Positions 8,367 to 18,002 of a stretch of DNA of 64,000 bases are shown in pieces. Origin of the DNA: Dehalococcoidia bacterium (GTDB lineage Bacteria; Chloroflexota; Dehalococcoidia; Lucifugimonadales; JAGWBF01). Location: positions 1 through 64,000 of the forward strand of contig JAGWBJ010000009.1 in assembly GCA_021295955.1 (NCBI GenBank), in the 5' to 3' direction. Below the pieces are notes generated by a model. It did not search any database, had not been told where the DNA came from, and saw only the letters and a program-made list of their open reading frames with translations. The stretch's first letter is position 1; every line of letters starts with the position of its first letter. The translations under genes were made by a program, and so were the position numbers.

Positions 8367-8870
8367 GTGGTAACGGTAGACACTATAAAGGCCCTCCGCG
8401 ACAAGACGGGGGCCGGTGTGATGGACTGCAAGCGGGCCCTGGAGGAGGCCGGCGGCGACCTGGAGGGCGCCGAGACGGTCCTCAGAGAGAAGGGCTTGGC
8501 CGACGCGGCCAAACGCGCCGACCGTGAGACCCGGGAGGGCCTGATCGACGCCTACATTCACGCGGGCAGCAGGCTGGGGGCCCTGGTCGAGGTCGACTGC
8601 GAGACAGACTTCGTGGCCCGCACCGGCGAGATGAAGGAGCTGGCCCACGCCCTGGCGATGCAGGTGGCGGCAATGCCCTCCACCAGCTACGTCGACCGCA
8701 GCGAGATGCCAGAGGATGAGAGTAGGCTCCCGGAGGAGATCTGCCTTGTGGACCAGTCCTACATCCGGGACCCGTCGCGCACGGTGGCGGACGTGATCCA
8801 GGAGGTGATGGCCAAGGTGGGTGAGAACGTACGCGTGAGGCGCTTCGCCAGATTCGCCCTGGGGGAGTGA
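8367..8870 (+). CDS. tsf: Elongation factor Ts (short form)
   Basis: Guanine-nucleotide exchange factor for EF-Tu. The N-terminal UBA-like domain ([19 protein letters not shown]) and the core motif [13 protein letters not shown] are clear. The GTG start at 8367 follows an AGGAGG at 8355-8360 with 6-nt spacing. At 167 residues it lacks much of the second half of the E. coli-length protein (about 280), like the compact EF-Ts of Thermus and some other phyla. It overlaps pyrH at TGATG. Confidence 0.93.
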   Translation: MVTVDTIKALRDKTGAGVMDCKRALEEAGGDLEGAETVLREKGLADAAKRADRETREGLIDAYIHAGSRLGALVEVDCETDFVARTGEMKELAHALAMQVAAMPSTSYVDRSEMPEDESRLPEEICLVDQSYIRDPSRTVADVIQEVMAKVGENVRVRRFARFALGE

Positions 8871-9634
8871 TGGCCGAGGGGTTCGGCGGCAGGCCCGTTT
8901 ACAAGAGGGCCCTCCTGAAGCTCAGTGGAGAGTCCCTGAAGGGTCAGGTCGCCTACGGATTGGGCACCGAGGCGGTGCGCTACGCTGCCGAGCAGATCAA
9001 GGAGGGAGCCGACCTGGGCGTCGAGATGGGCGTCGTGGTCGGCGGCGGCAATATCTGGCGGGGCCAGGAGGCCGAGGCCCGGGGAATGGACAGGGCCACC
9101 GCCGACTATGCGGGAATGCTCGCGACCATGATCAATGCCCTGGCCCTCCAGGACTCCCTGGAGAAGCTGGGCCTGGACACCCGCACCCTGACGGCCATCG
9201 ACGTCCAGGCAGTCGCCGAGCCCTACATCCGGCGCCGGGCGATACGCCACCTGGAAAAGGGTCGAGTCGTCCTGTTCGCGGCGGGCACGGGCAACCCTTA
9301 CATGACCACCGATACGGCCGCGGCCCTGCGGGCCATCGAGATCGGCGCCGAAGTCCTCCTGATGGGAAAGAACCGGGCGGACGCCGTCTACGACTCCGAC
9401 CCCAACAAGAACGCGTCGGCCCGTCCCTTCGATCACCTGGGCTACCTGGACGCCCTGAACCTCCGCCTGGAGGTAATGGACACCACCGCCATCTCCCTGT
9501 GCATGGACAACCAGCTGCCCATCATCGTGTTCGACCTGTTTGAGCCCCGCAGCATCAGGCGCATCCTCACGGGCAACCGCATGGGTACGATGATATCGGG
9601 GGACGTGGGATCACCTCTGTCGGAGAAGGTGTAG
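8870..9634 (+). CDS. pyrH: UMP kinase
   Basis: Phosphorylates UMP to UDP in pyrimidine nucleotide synthesis (hexameric bacterial amino-acid-kinase-fold enzyme). Motifs: [15 protein letters not shown] near the N-terminus, [10 protein letters not shown], the [14 protein letters not shown] block and [20 protein letters not shown]. The ATG at 8870 shares one base with the tsf stop; a GTG at 8867 is an alternative. The gene order rpsB-tsf-pyrH-frr is strongly conserved in bacteria. Confidence 0.96.
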   Translation: MAEGFGGRPVYKRALLKLSGESLKGQVAYGLGTEAVRYAAEQIKEGADLGVEMGVVVGGGNIWRGQEAEARGMDRATADYAGMLATMINALALQDSLEKLGLDTRTLTAIDVQAVAEPYIRRRAIRHLEKGRVVLFAAGTGNPYMTTDTAAALRAIEIGAEVLLMGKNRADAVYDSDPNKNASARPFDHLGYLDALNLRLEVMDTTAISLCMDNQLPIIVFDLFEPRSIRRILTGNRMGTMISGDVGSPLSEKV

Positions 9635-9636
9635 CG

Positions 9637-10224
9637 ATGGCATCGGGAAAGGGGCAGGAGCTCCCCAGCCTCGAAGAAGTGCTGAAGGACGCCAGCTCAC
9701 GCATGACCAAGGCCGTGGATGCGCTGCAACGGGACCTCGCCTCCCTGAGGACCGGCCGCGCGACACCCGCGCTCTTGGAGAACGTCTCGGTGGACTACTA
9801 CGGAGTGCCTACTCCCCTCGGCCAGCTGGCCACCATCTCCGTGCCCGAGGCCAGGCTGATAACCATCCAGCCCTGGGACAGGCAGTCCCTGAGGGAGATT
9901 GAGAAGAGTCTCCTCAAATCGGACCTGGGATTCAATCCCTCCAACGATGGTACTATCATCCGAGTCCCGGTGCCGCCCCTCAGCCAGGAGCGCCGCAGGG
10001 ACCTGGTGCGCGTCCTGAAGAAGAAGGTAGAGGACGGGAAGGTCGCCGTGCGGAACGTGCGGCGGGACGCCATGGAGCGGCAGCGCAGCATGGAGCGGAA
10101 CAAGGTTATCTCCCAGGACGAGACCCGCAGGGCGCAGGACCAGCTTCAGAAGGCCACCGACGCCCACGTCCGTCAGATGGACAGGGTCCTGGAAACCAAG
10201 GAAGCGGAGATAATGGAAGTCTGA
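9637..10224 (+). CDS. frr: Ribosome recycling factor
   Basis: Splits post-termination ribosomes together with EF-G. Recognisable blocks are LASLRTGRATPALLENVSVDYYG, the ISVPEARLITIQPWD strand pair and the helical C-terminus with DETRRAQDQLQKATD. Its 195 residues carry a short N-terminal extension over the usual 185. It starts 2 nt after the pyrH stop. Confidence 0.96.
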   Translation: MASGKGQELPSLEEVLKDASSRMTKAVDALQRDLASLRTGRATPALLENVSVDYYGVPTPLGQLATISVPEARLITIQPWDRQSLREIEKSLLKSDLGFNPSNDGTIIRVPVPPLSQERRRDLVRVLKKKVEDGKVAVRNVRRDAMERQRSMERNKVISQDETRRAQDQLQKATDAHVRQMDRVLETKEAEIMEV

Positions 10225-10295
10225 GTCGCTCACGCTTCCGGCACGCCGGCGGAGCGCTCCCCGGTCCGGCCCGCGAACCAATAGCCGGCAACCCG

Positions 10296-11045
10296 ATGCA
10301 GCTTAAGGACGAATCCAGCACCACGACCAACGCGGCCCAACCCGTCCCCCGACACGTGGCCATCATCATGGACGGAAACGGCCGGTGGGCGACACAGCGC
10401 GGCCTCCCCCGCCTCGAGGGGCACCGCGCCGGGGTCGACAACATCCACGCCGTGCTGGAAGCCCTGGGGGCCTACGGCATCCAGTACGTGACCATCTACG
10501 CCTTCTCCACGGAGAACTGGAACCGTCCCGACGAAGAGGTGGAGGGGCTGATGTCGATACTCCAGGAGGCCATCGAACAGGAGACCGCCGCGCTCCATCA
10601 AAGGGGCGTGCGCATCCTCCACCTCGGCCGGACAGACCGCCTCTCCCCCGCGCTGCAGCAGTCCGTCGCCTACGCCCAAAACCTGACCAGGCAGAACCGG
10701 TCCATCACCCTCAGCGTCGCCTTCGACTACGGCGGACGCGCCGAGATCCTGGAGGCGGTGAGACGCATCCTCCGGGAGGGCGTACCCTCGGAGCAGCTCA
10801 CCGAGGATATGTTTGCCGGCTACCTGTACACGGCGGGCCTGCCCGACCCGGACCTGATCATCCGCACCGGCGGGGAGATCCGAGTGAGCAACTTCCTGCT
10901 CTGGCAGTCGGCCTACAGCGAGTACTACTCTACATCCACACCGTGGCCCGACCTGGGGGAGGCCGACATAGCCACCGCCATAGAGGCCTTCCGGATGAGA
11001 CAGCGGCGGTTCGGCTCGCTTCAACCCCCGGGCGCGCCGATCTGA
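10296..11045 (+). CDS. uppS: Isoprenyl (undecaprenyl) diphosphate synthase
   Basis: cis-Prenyltransferase that builds the undecaprenyl carrier lipid for cell-wall synthesis. The catalytic-aspartate motif HVAIIMDGNGRWA is at about residues 25-37. Further family motifs are YAFSTENWNRP, the RTGGE(I)R substrate loop and the C-terminal TPWPDLGEADI. 249 residues. It precedes cdsA by 14 nt, the common uppS-cdsA-dxr-rseP arrangement. Confidence 0.95.
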   Translation: MQLKDESSTTTNAAQPVPRHVAIIMDGNGRWATQRGLPRLEGHRAGVDNIHAVLEALGAYGIQYVTIYAFSTENWNRPDEEVEGLMSILQEAIEQETAALHQRGVRILHLGRTDRLSPALQQSVAYAQNLTRQNRSITLSVAFDYGGRAEILEAVRRILREGVPSEQLTEDMFAGYLYTAGLPDPDLIIRTGGEIRVSNFLLWQSAYSEYYSTSTPWPDLGEADIATAIEAFRMRQRRFGSLQPPGAPI

Positions 11046-11059
11046 CCCGGAAGCCCCCA

Positions 11060-11884
11060 TTGGCCCTTAGAGTCCTCACCGCCCTCTTAGGTCTACCCGT
11101 ACTGTTGGGCGCGGTGTGGTTGGGATTCCCGTATCTCACCATCCTGGTGGGCGTCGTGGCGTTGCTCGCCCTGCGGGAGTTTTACGGCCTGGCGCCCGAG
11201 CTTGCCACGTACCGGGGGCTTACCCTCATCGGCATCCTGTACACCCTCCTCTTCCTGGTAGGAGGGCAGTTCGCGGACCCGTGGTACCAGTACTCCCCGG
11301 GCATCGCCTTCGCCGCACTGGTCTTCATCGCCGTTCCGTGGCTCATGGCCAGGAGGGGAAGGAACGGCAAGGTGGCGATGGTGCCCTTCGTGGTGGCCGG
11401 ACCGGTGTACGTCGGGTTTCTCCTCTCCCACGGGCTCGCCCTGAGGGAGCTGGACGGCGGGGCCGACTACGCCCGGGACTGGCTCCTGTTCGCCCTGCTG
11501 GTGACCTTTGCCACGGACACGGGCGCCTTCCTTACGGGCAGGGCCGTGGGCCGGCGCCACATGGCCCCGGCGGTAAGCCCCGGCAAGACCTGGGAGGGGG
11601 CCGCCGGCGGGTTCGTGTGGAGCGCGGGCGCCGCCGCGGGGCTGGGAGCGCTGCTGCAGCTGGGGACGCCCGTGTGGCAGGCGACCCTGGTCGGGACCGC
11701 CGTGGGAGCGATGGCCCAGCTAGGGGACCTGGCCGAGTCGCGGGTCAAGCGGGCCTCGGGGGTCAAGGACACGGGGGCCCTCCTGCCCGGGCATGGCGGT
11801 TTGCTCGACAGGCTGGACTCGATTGTCTTCACCCTACCCGTGGTGTATTATCTTGTTGCGCTCGTGCTCAAGCCGTCGTCGTGA
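11060..11884 (+). CDS. cdsA: Phosphatidate cytidylyltransferase
   Basis: Makes CDP-diacylglycerol for phospholipid synthesis in the cytoplasmic membrane. A multi-pass protein of about seven hydrophobic segments ends with the diagnostic CdsA signature ESRVKRASGVKDTG...PGHGGLLDRLDS. No ATG or GTG fits; the TTG at 11060 gives 274 residues, the usual size. The much longer open frame to the left is a shadow across uppS. Confidence 0.9.
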   Translation: MALRVLTALLGLPVLLGAVWLGFPYLTILVGVVALLALREFYGLAPELATYRGLTLIGILYTLLFLVGGQFADPWYQYSPGIAFAALVFIAVPWLMARRGRNGKVAMVPFVVAGPVYVGFLLSHGLALRELDGGADYARDWLLFALLVTFATDTGAFLTGRAVGRRHMAPAVSPGKTWEGAAGGFVWSAGAAAGLGALLQLGTPVWQATLVGTAVGAMAQLGDLAESRVKRASGVKDTGALLPGHGGLLDRLDSIVFTLPVVYYLVALVLKPSS

Positions 11885-11960
11885 CTCGATCCCCCAAGAA
11901 TAGGCCGGGGCCCCGACGCAGACCGGGCCCCAACGCAGAGCGGGCCGAGGTGCTGAGGCT

Positions 11961-13118
11961 ATGAAGGGACTTGTAGTACTGGGCTCGACGGGCTCCATCG
12001 GACGCCAGACCCTGGACGTGGTCCGGGCCTTCCCCGACGAGTTCCAGGTGGTGGGGTTGGCCGCCGGGCGGAACCTGGACCTGCTGGCCTCCCAGATAGA
12101 GGAGTTCAGGCCCCGGATGGCCTTCTGCGCGCTGGAGGAGCACCGGGGTCTGCTGCCAGACGGGGCGGAGTTCGTGCCCATGGAAGAGATGGTCTGTCAG
12201 TCCGACGTGGACCTGGTGATGGCCGCCACGATAGGGGGGGCGGGCCTAGTGCCCACGGTACGGGCCCTGGAAAAGGGCAAGGACGTCGCCCTGGCCAACA
12301 AAGAGGTGATCATCATGGCTGGGGACATGGTCATGTCCCTGTCCCAGGCCCACGGCGGGGCCGTGCTGCCGGTGGACAGCGAGCCCAGCGCCATCTGGCA
12401 GTGCCTCCGGGGAGAGTCCAAGGCCGTGAGGCGCATCGTCATCACCGCATCGGGGGGCGCCTTCCGGGACACGCCCCCGGAGGAGCTGGAGACGGTAACG
12501 CCCGAGCAGGCACTGAAGCACCCGACGTGGAGGATGGGCAGGAAGATCACGGTGGACTCGGCCACCCTCATGAACAAGGGGTTCGAGGTCATAGAGGCGC
12601 GTTGTCTTTTCGACGTGACGTGGGATAAGATCGAGGTGGTGGTCCATCCCCAGAGCGTAATCCACTCCATGGTAGAGATGGCCGACGGGTCGATGAAGGC
12701 CCAGCTTGGCCCGCCGGACATGCGCCTCCCCATCCAGTACGCCATGTTCTACCCCCAACGCCTCCCCAATCCCCAGATCCCCACGCTGGACACCGGCGTG
12801 GGACACTCCCTGACCTTCCAACCCCTGGAGCCGGAACGGTATCCGTGCTTCGGCCTGGCCCTTCAGGCAGGAAAGGACGGGGGCACCTACCCCGCGGTGC
12901 TGAGCGCGGCGGACGAGGTCGCGGTGGAGCTGTTCCTGGAGGGCAGAATAGGGTTCACCGACATCCAGCGGACCATCGGCCAGGTGCTGGAGGACCACCG
13001 GCCCACATCCATCGACTCGCTGGACGCCGTCCTAGAGGCGGACCGGTGGGCCAGGGTGCGCGCGGGAGAGGTGGCGGGACAGACGCCGGGGCGCCCCGGC
13101 GTCACCTCCGCCGTCTGA
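11961..13118 (+). CDS. dxr: 1-deoxy-D-xylulose 5-phosphate reductoisomerase
   Basis: Second enzyme of the MEP isoprenoid pathway: DXP plus NADPH to MEP. The NADPH site VLGSTGSIGRQTLD is near the N-terminus. The metal/substrate motifs VDSEPSAIWQCL, ASGGAFRD and STLMNKGFEVIEA follow in order. 385 residues is typical. It sits between cdsA and rseP, and ispG of the same pathway is two genes downstream. Confidence 0.96.
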   Translation: MKGLVVLGSTGSIGRQTLDVVRAFPDEFQVVGLAAGRNLDLLASQIEEFRPRMAFCALEEHRGLLPDGAEFVPMEEMVCQSDVDLVMAATIGGAGLVPTVRALEKGKDVALANKEVIIMAGDMVMSLSQAHGGAVLPVDSEPSAIWQCLRGESKAVRRIVITASGGAFRDTPPEELETVTPEQALKHPTWRMGRKITVDSATLMNKGFEVIEARCLFDVTWDKIEVVVHPQSVIHSMVEMADGSMKAQLGPPDMRLPIQYAMFYPQRLPNPQIPTLDTGVGHSLTFQPLEPERYPCFGLALQAGKDGGTYPAVLSAADEVAVELFLEGRIGFTDIQRTIGQVLEDHRPTSIDSLDAVLEADRWARVRAGEVAGQTPGRPGVTSAV

Positions 13119-13134
13119 AGAGGAAACGGCTCTC

Positions 13135-14193
13135 TTGGAAGTCCTTGTAACCATCGTAGAGTTCCTCGCCGTGCTGGGCGTGGTGGTCATCGTCCACGAG
13201 TTCGGGCATTTCGCCACCGCCAAGGCCTTCGGGATCAAGGTCAACGAGTTCGGCTTCGGGTTTCCCCCCAGGCTGCTGGGAATTCGAAAGGGCGAGACCG
13301 TCTACACCATAAACGCCCTGCCCCTGGGCGGCTTCGTCCGGCTGGAGGGGGAGAACGACCCGACCCAGCCCCGGAGCTTCGCGAGCAAGAGCGTGGGCGC
13401 CAGGGTCATCGTGCTGGTCGCCGGGGTGGTCATGAACGTGCTGCTGGGAGTGGTGCTCCTGGCGGGCTTCTTCATGTTCACCGTTACCGAGAACCAGGGC
13501 CCCACGGGAATAACCCTGCAGGACAGGACTCCGCTGGAGGTCCGCAGCGTTGCCCCAGGCTCCCCAGCCGACGCGGCGGGACTGAGGGCAGGGGACGTGC
13601 TCCTGGAGATGGACGGCCGCCCGCTGGAGAGCCTGGACGACCTGGTCGGGGGCATAAACGCCAACCTGGGCGCCGAGGTGGAGTGGGTGCTGGAGAGGGA
13701 GGGCTCCAGGAAGGCCGTGCGCCTGGTCCCCCGGGAGGACCCTCCCCAGGGTATACGCGGCGAGTGGCTGGCCGCTTCGCCCTGGGAGGCCCTGAAGCTG
13801 GGAGTGCAGCGTACCTGGATGGTGCCCGTGGCGCTGAAGGACGCCGTCGTGGACTGGGTCTCCGCCGACGGAGAGGTGCCCTTCGCGGGTCCCGTGGGCA
13901 TAGCCCAGGGCACCGGCGAGTGGGCCAGGGAGTTCGGACTGATAGCGCTGGTGCCCCTGGCGGCCATACTGAGCATCAGCCTGGCAATCCTGAACATCCT
14001 GCCGATCCCCGCCCTTGACGGGGGCAGGCTGGTGTTCGTTATCCTGGAGTGGCTGCGACGCGGCAAGCGCATCCCGCCGGAGAAAGAGGGCTTCGTCCAC
14101 ATCATGGGCTTCCTGGTCCTCATCATCTTCATCGTCGCCGTGAGCTACAACGACATCGCACGCATCGTCGAGGGGGGCAGCCTGCTGCGCTAG
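13135..14193 (+). CDS. rseP: Site-2 intramembrane metalloprotease (RseP/M50)
   Basis: Zinc protease that cleaves membrane-embedded substrates in regulated intramembrane proteolysis. HEFGH (zinc ligands and catalytic Glu) is at about residues 22-26 in the first membrane helix. One PDZ domain with VAPGSPADAAGLRAGDVLL occupies the middle. LNILPIPALDGGR supplies the third zinc ligand. Four hydrophobic segments are visible. The start is TTG at 13135, 16 nt after dxr. 352 residues with a single PDZ is the common non-proteobacterial form. Confidence 0.93.
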   Translation: MEVLVTIVEFLAVLGVVVIVHEFGHFATAKAFGIKVNEFGFGFPPRLLGIRKGETVYTINALPLGGFVRLEGENDPTQPRSFASKSVGARVIVLVAGVVMNVLLGVVLLAGFFMFTVTENQGPTGITLQDRTPLEVRSVAPGSPADAAGLRAGDVLLEMDGRPLESLDDLVGGINANLGAEVEWVLEREGSRKAVRLVPREDPPQGIRGEWLAASPWEALKLGVQRTWMVPVALKDAVVDWVSADGEVPFAGPVGIAQGTGEWAREFGLIALVPLAAILSISLAILNILPIPALDGGRLVFVILEWLRRGKRIPPEKEGFVHIMGFLVLIIFIVAVSYNDIARIVEGGSLLR

Positions 14194-14317
14194 CGGGAAC
14201 GGGGCTGTCGGACGTAAACATACCGGTCGGAGGGGGCAAGGGCCTGCCCTGGCCCAACGGGGCGGCTGACGCCTCCGCTCCCCTCCGCCGTGGGAATATC
14301 TGCCGGGAGAGTCGGAC

Positions 14318-15454
14318 ATGGCCAAACGTAGAGTAACCAAGCCCGTCAACGTGGGAAACGTCCAGGTTGGTGGCGACGCCCCCATAACCGTGCAGTCCAT
14401 GACCAAGACGGACACCCGGGACGTCGTCGCCACGGTCCGCCAGATCAGGGAGCTGGAGGAGGCGGGCTGCGACATCATTCGCTCGGCGGTCCCGGACATG
14501 GAGGCGGCGGAGGCCCTGGGCGAGATCAAGAGGCAGATCAACATCCCCCTGGTGGCCGACATCCACTTCCACTACAGGCTGGCCCTCAAGGCCCTGGAGG
14601 GGGGCGTGGACATGCTGCGGCTGAACCCCGGCAACATCCGGGACGAGGAGAAGGTCACCGAGGTGGTGCAGGCGGCCAAGGAGCGGGACGTGCCCATCCG
14701 CATCGGCGTCAACTTCGGCAGCCTGCCCCCGGTGGGTGGCATAGGAAAGACGGGCCGCTTCTCCCGGCACCTGGACATGGTGAACCAGCTTCCCAAGGCC
14801 GGCGAGGAGGCCGCCGGAGAGTACAGCATCGTCGACCACATGGTGGCCACGGCGCTGTGGGAGATAGGTGTCCTGGAGTCCCTGGACTTCGATATGATCA
14901 AGATATCCCTCAAGGCCTTCGACGTACCGACCACGGTGGAGGCGTACCAACGAGTAGCCTCCATGGTCCCGTACCCGCTGCACCTGGGCATCACCGAGGC
15001 GGGCACGGTCAAGTCCGGCTCCATCCGCAGCGCGGCGGGCCTGGGCCTGCTCCTGTACGAGGGCATCGGCGACACCATCCGGGTATCCCTGAGCGGCGAC
15101 CCCGTGGAGGAGGTCCAGGCGGGGTACGACATCCTCCGGTCCCTGAACCTCCGGCAGAAGGGGGCCACCCTGGTGGCCTGCCCGAGCTGCGGCAGGGCCG
15201 ACGTGGACGTGATCAGCCTGGCCAACACCGTGGACCAGATGCTCAAGAAGGTGGATTCCGAGGTCACCGTGGCGGTGATGGGGTGCGAGGTCAACGGTCC
15301 GGGGGAGGCCAAGGACGCCGACGTGGGCATCGCGGCGGGCGCGGGCCGCGCCGTCATCTTCCGGAAGGGGGTCAAGAGCCGGGTCCTCGCCGAGGCGGAC
15401 ATGCTCACCGCCCTGATGGAGGAGGTCGAGGCGGTCGCCGCCGAGGCGAGCTGA
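14318..15454 (+). CDS. ispG: 4-hydroxy-3-methylbut-2-enyl diphosphate synthase (flavodoxin/ferredoxin)
   Basis: Penultimate MEP-pathway enzyme, converting MEcPP to HMBPP with a [4Fe-4S] cluster. The TIM-barrel N-terminus carries QSMTKTDTRDV and ADIHFHYRLAL. The cluster domain carries CPSCGR and MGCEVNGPGEAKDADVGIA. 378 residues matches the compact bacterial form. A 124-nt gap after rseP shows no obvious promoter. Confidence 0.96.
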   Translation: MAKRRVTKPVNVGNVQVGGDAPITVQSMTKTDTRDVVATVRQIRELEEAGCDIIRSAVPDMEAAEALGEIKRQINIPLVADIHFHYRLALKALEGGVDMLRLNPGNIRDEEKVTEVVQAAKERDVPIRIGVNFGSLPPVGGIGKTGRFSRHLDMVNQLPKAGEEAAGEYSIVDHMVATALWEIGVLESLDFDMIKISLKAFDVPTTVEAYQRVASMVPYPLHLGITEAGTVKSGSIRSAAGLGLLLYEGIGDTIRVSLSGDPVEEVQAGYDILRSLNLRQKGATLVACPSCGRADVDVISLANTVDQMLKKVDSEVTVAVMGCEVNGPGEAKDADVGIAAGAGRAVIFRKGVKSRVLAEADMLTALMEEVEAVAAEAS

Positions 15455-15470
15455 GGCGTCACTTCCAACC

Positions 15471-17163
15471 ATGCGGGTCCCCCAGCTAGTCTCACAGACC
15501 ATCCGCGGCGAGCCGGCCGAGCCACAGCCTCATGCTGAGGGCCGGCATGATCTCCCAGGTGGCCGCGGGCGTGTACAGCTACCTCCCCCTGGCCTGGATG
15601 TCCCTTCGAAAGATCGAAAACATCATCCGGGACGAGATGAACGCGGCCGGGGGCCAGGAGGTCCGCCTGCCGGTGCTGCACCCCCGGGAGCTGTGGGAGG
15701 AGACCGACCGCCGGGCCGCCTTCGGCGAGAACCTGTTCACCCTGACCGACCGCCGGGGCAGGCCCATGGTGCTGGCCCCTACCCACGAAGAGGTCATCAC
15801 CAACATCGTCCGCTCCAACGTCCAGAGCTACCGCGACCTGCCGGTAATCCTGTACCAGATACAGACGAAGTTCCGCGACGAGCCCAGACCCCGGGCCGGC
15901 CTGATCCGCGTACGCGAGTTCGACATGAAGGACGCCTACAGCTTCGACGCCGACGAGGACAGCCTGGACGGCAGCTACCAGGCGATGGCGCGGGCCTACA
16001 GGAACATATACCGGCGCTGCGGACTGCCCGCCCTGATGGTCGAGGCCGACAGCGGCGCCATCGGCGGCAAGGACTCCCACGAGTTCATCCTCCCGACGCC
16101 CAGCGGAGAGGACACCGTGATAACCTGCCCCAACTGCGGGTACGCGGCCAACGCCGAGAAGGCCGCCTCACGGCTGACCCCGGCTCCCCGGGAGGAGCCC
16201 CTGCCCATGGAGCGGGTCGAGACGCCCGGCATCAAGACCATAGCCGGGATTTCGGAGTACCTGGGCGTTCCCGAGCGCAAGACCCTGAAGGCCGTCTTCT
16301 ACTACGCCGACGGCGAGGTCGTATTCGTGACCATCCGGGGGGACCTGGACGTGAACGAGGTGAAGCTGAAGAACGCCCTTGGGAGCCATGTCCTTCGCCT
16401 GGCCGCGGACGAGGAGGTGGCCGCGGCGGGGCTGGTGGCGGGCTCGGCCTCCCCCGTCGGCCTGGAGGGTATCAGGAAGATCGCCGACGAGTCCATCGGC
16501 AACGGCGCCAACTTCACCGTGGGCGCCAACGAGCCCGACACCCACATCGTCAACGCCAACTACCCCCGGGACTTCCAGGTGGACCTGCTCACGGACATCG
16601 CCCTGGCCAGGAAAGGGCAGGGCTGCCCGCAGTGCGAGACTCCCCTGGAGACCACGCGCGGGGTCGAGGTGGGCCACATCTTCAAGCTCGGCACCTTCTT
16701 CAGCGAGACCCTGGGCGCCCACTACCTGGACGGCGAGGGCCGGCAGCGGGCCATCACCATGGGCTGCTACGGCATAGGCGTGGGCCGCCTTCTGGCCGCC
16801 GCCATCGAGCAGAACCACGACGACCGTGGCATCGTCTTCCCCGCGCCCATAGCCCCCTTCAGCGTCCACCTGGTGGGCCTGAACCTGGCGGACGGGGACG
16901 TGAGGCAGGCCGCGGACGGCCTGTACGGCCGGCTGTGGGCCGGGGGGATCGAGACCCTCTACGACGACCGCGCCGAGGAGGCCGCGGGGGTGAAGTTCAA
17001 CGACGCGGACCTCCTGGGCCTGCCGGTGCGGCTGGTGGTGAGTCCCCGCAACCTGCGCCAGGGCTCCGTGGAGGTGAAGGGCCGCGGCGACTCGGATGCG
17101 GCGCTGGTGGAGATGGATGACTTGGTGGACAGGGTGCTCGAGATGCTCGGCGGCCCGGACTAA
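15471..17163 (+). CDS. proS: Prolyl-tRNA synthetase with an apparent N-terminal frameshift
   Basis: Charges tRNA-Pro. The body is read from 15532 in one frame (543 residues). It has class II motifs (TKFRDEPRPRAGLIRVREF), the bacterial insertion/editing domain around residues 190-370, CYGIGVGRLLAAAIEQ and a C-terminal anticodon-binding domain. The family's first residues are encoded in another frame from the ATG at 15471 (MRVPQLVSQTIRGEPAE). The frame must shift between about 15521 and 15532 to reach HSLMLRAGM, and a few expected residues are missing there. Starting at 15532 alone would remove the conserved N-terminal helix. Confidence 0.85.
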
Positions 17164-17176
17164 GCCGCGGCCCGGG

Positions 17177-17701
17177 CTACACCACGGACAGCTCCGGGGT
17201 GATGCTCACCACCCGGGCCAGGGAGTTGCCCACGGGTGAGGTCCTGACGGCCTGCTCCCAGACCTCCTTCAGGGTATCCTCGTCGGAGTCGGCCTGCACG
17301 TAGAGCTTGGCCCGGACCTGCTGGAACCCCGGGTGCCCCTCGTCGCTGAGGCCGAAAAAGGCGAAGACGTTGTCCTGGCTGGAGTCCAGGGCCACCTCCA
17401 GGTTGTGCACCGATATCCCCCGGCGGGTGGCGTTGAGGACGAACCCCGTGGCCAGGCATGCCCCCAGGGCGCCCAGCACGTACTCCATGGAGTTGGGGGC
17501 CTGCTCCTGGGCCGTGGAGCTGGCCGGCTCCTCGACGATGAAGGTGTTGTTACGGACGAAGCTGTTGAACCTGAACCCGCCCAACCACTGGATGCGGGAC
17601 CGCTTCCTGGCGTGGCGCGCCTCCTCCTGCTCTCCGATCTCCTTGAGGCCCTCCTCCAGGTCCTGCAGGTCGATGCCGTTTAGCTGTCCGGGCTCTGCCA
17701 T
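17177..17701 (-). CDS. OsmC/Ohr-family protein, paralogue 1
   Basis: 174 residues with the OsmC fold signature: MEYVLGALGACLATGFV holds the first reactive cysteine. The position of the second cysteine, normally in a CPV motif, reads TSPV, so the usual two-cysteine peroxidase pair is incomplete. A basic stretch (RHARKRSRIQW) precedes the core. It converges on proS with a 13-nt gap. A related copy lies at 20609-21142. Peroxide-reduction function is therefore doubtful. Confidence 0.82.
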   Translation of the reverse strand: MAEPGQLNGIDLQDLEEGLKEIGEQEEARHARKRSRIQWLGGFRFNSFVRNNTFIVEEPASSTAQEQAPNSMEYVLGALGACLATGFVLNATRRGISVHNLEVALDSSQDNVFAFFGLSDEGHPGFQQVRAKLYVQADSDEDTLKEVWEQAVRTSPVGNSLARVVSITPELSVV

Positions 17702-18002
17702 GGTCGTCTCTCCTTACCCCCCGGTGCCTACTGGTTACCCCGGTTGCCTACTGGTTCGGCACGTGTCATGCCACGCCGCCCTCGACACCATACCAAGCCA
17801 CCCCCCATGTCATACCACGCCACCCAAAATGTCATTCCGAGCCGAAGGCGAGGAATCAACGCACGTCTCCTGTAAAAAATCACGCCAGAGGCCTTAGCGC
17901 CCGGCTCCTGGTTGCCCTGGACGCAAGATTCCTCGCTCCGCTCGGAATGACAGCGAAGGGTGCTCGGCGACAGGATTTCGGCGACGGGGTTTCGCGTCGA
18001 GG
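17702..18002. repeat. 301-nt intergenic region with inverted repeat
   Basis: No gene is seen. The arm at 17831-17857 (GTCATTCCGAGC...GAGGAATC) is mirrored at 17927-17951 (GATTCCTCGCT...CGGAATGAC), enclosing about 70 nt. To its left lie imperfect direct copies of a CAT-rich unit (CATACCACGCCACCC and variants, about 17767-17828). The inverted motif resembles short dispersed intergenic repeats common in many bacteria. It may act as a bidirectional hairpin between two minus-strand genes. Confidence 0.6.

Noticed and set aside
14129-15502. 457-residue frame antisense to ispG
   Set aside because: His/Val/Gly-rich shadow typical of high-GC antisense frames; ispG on the plus strand is unmistakable.
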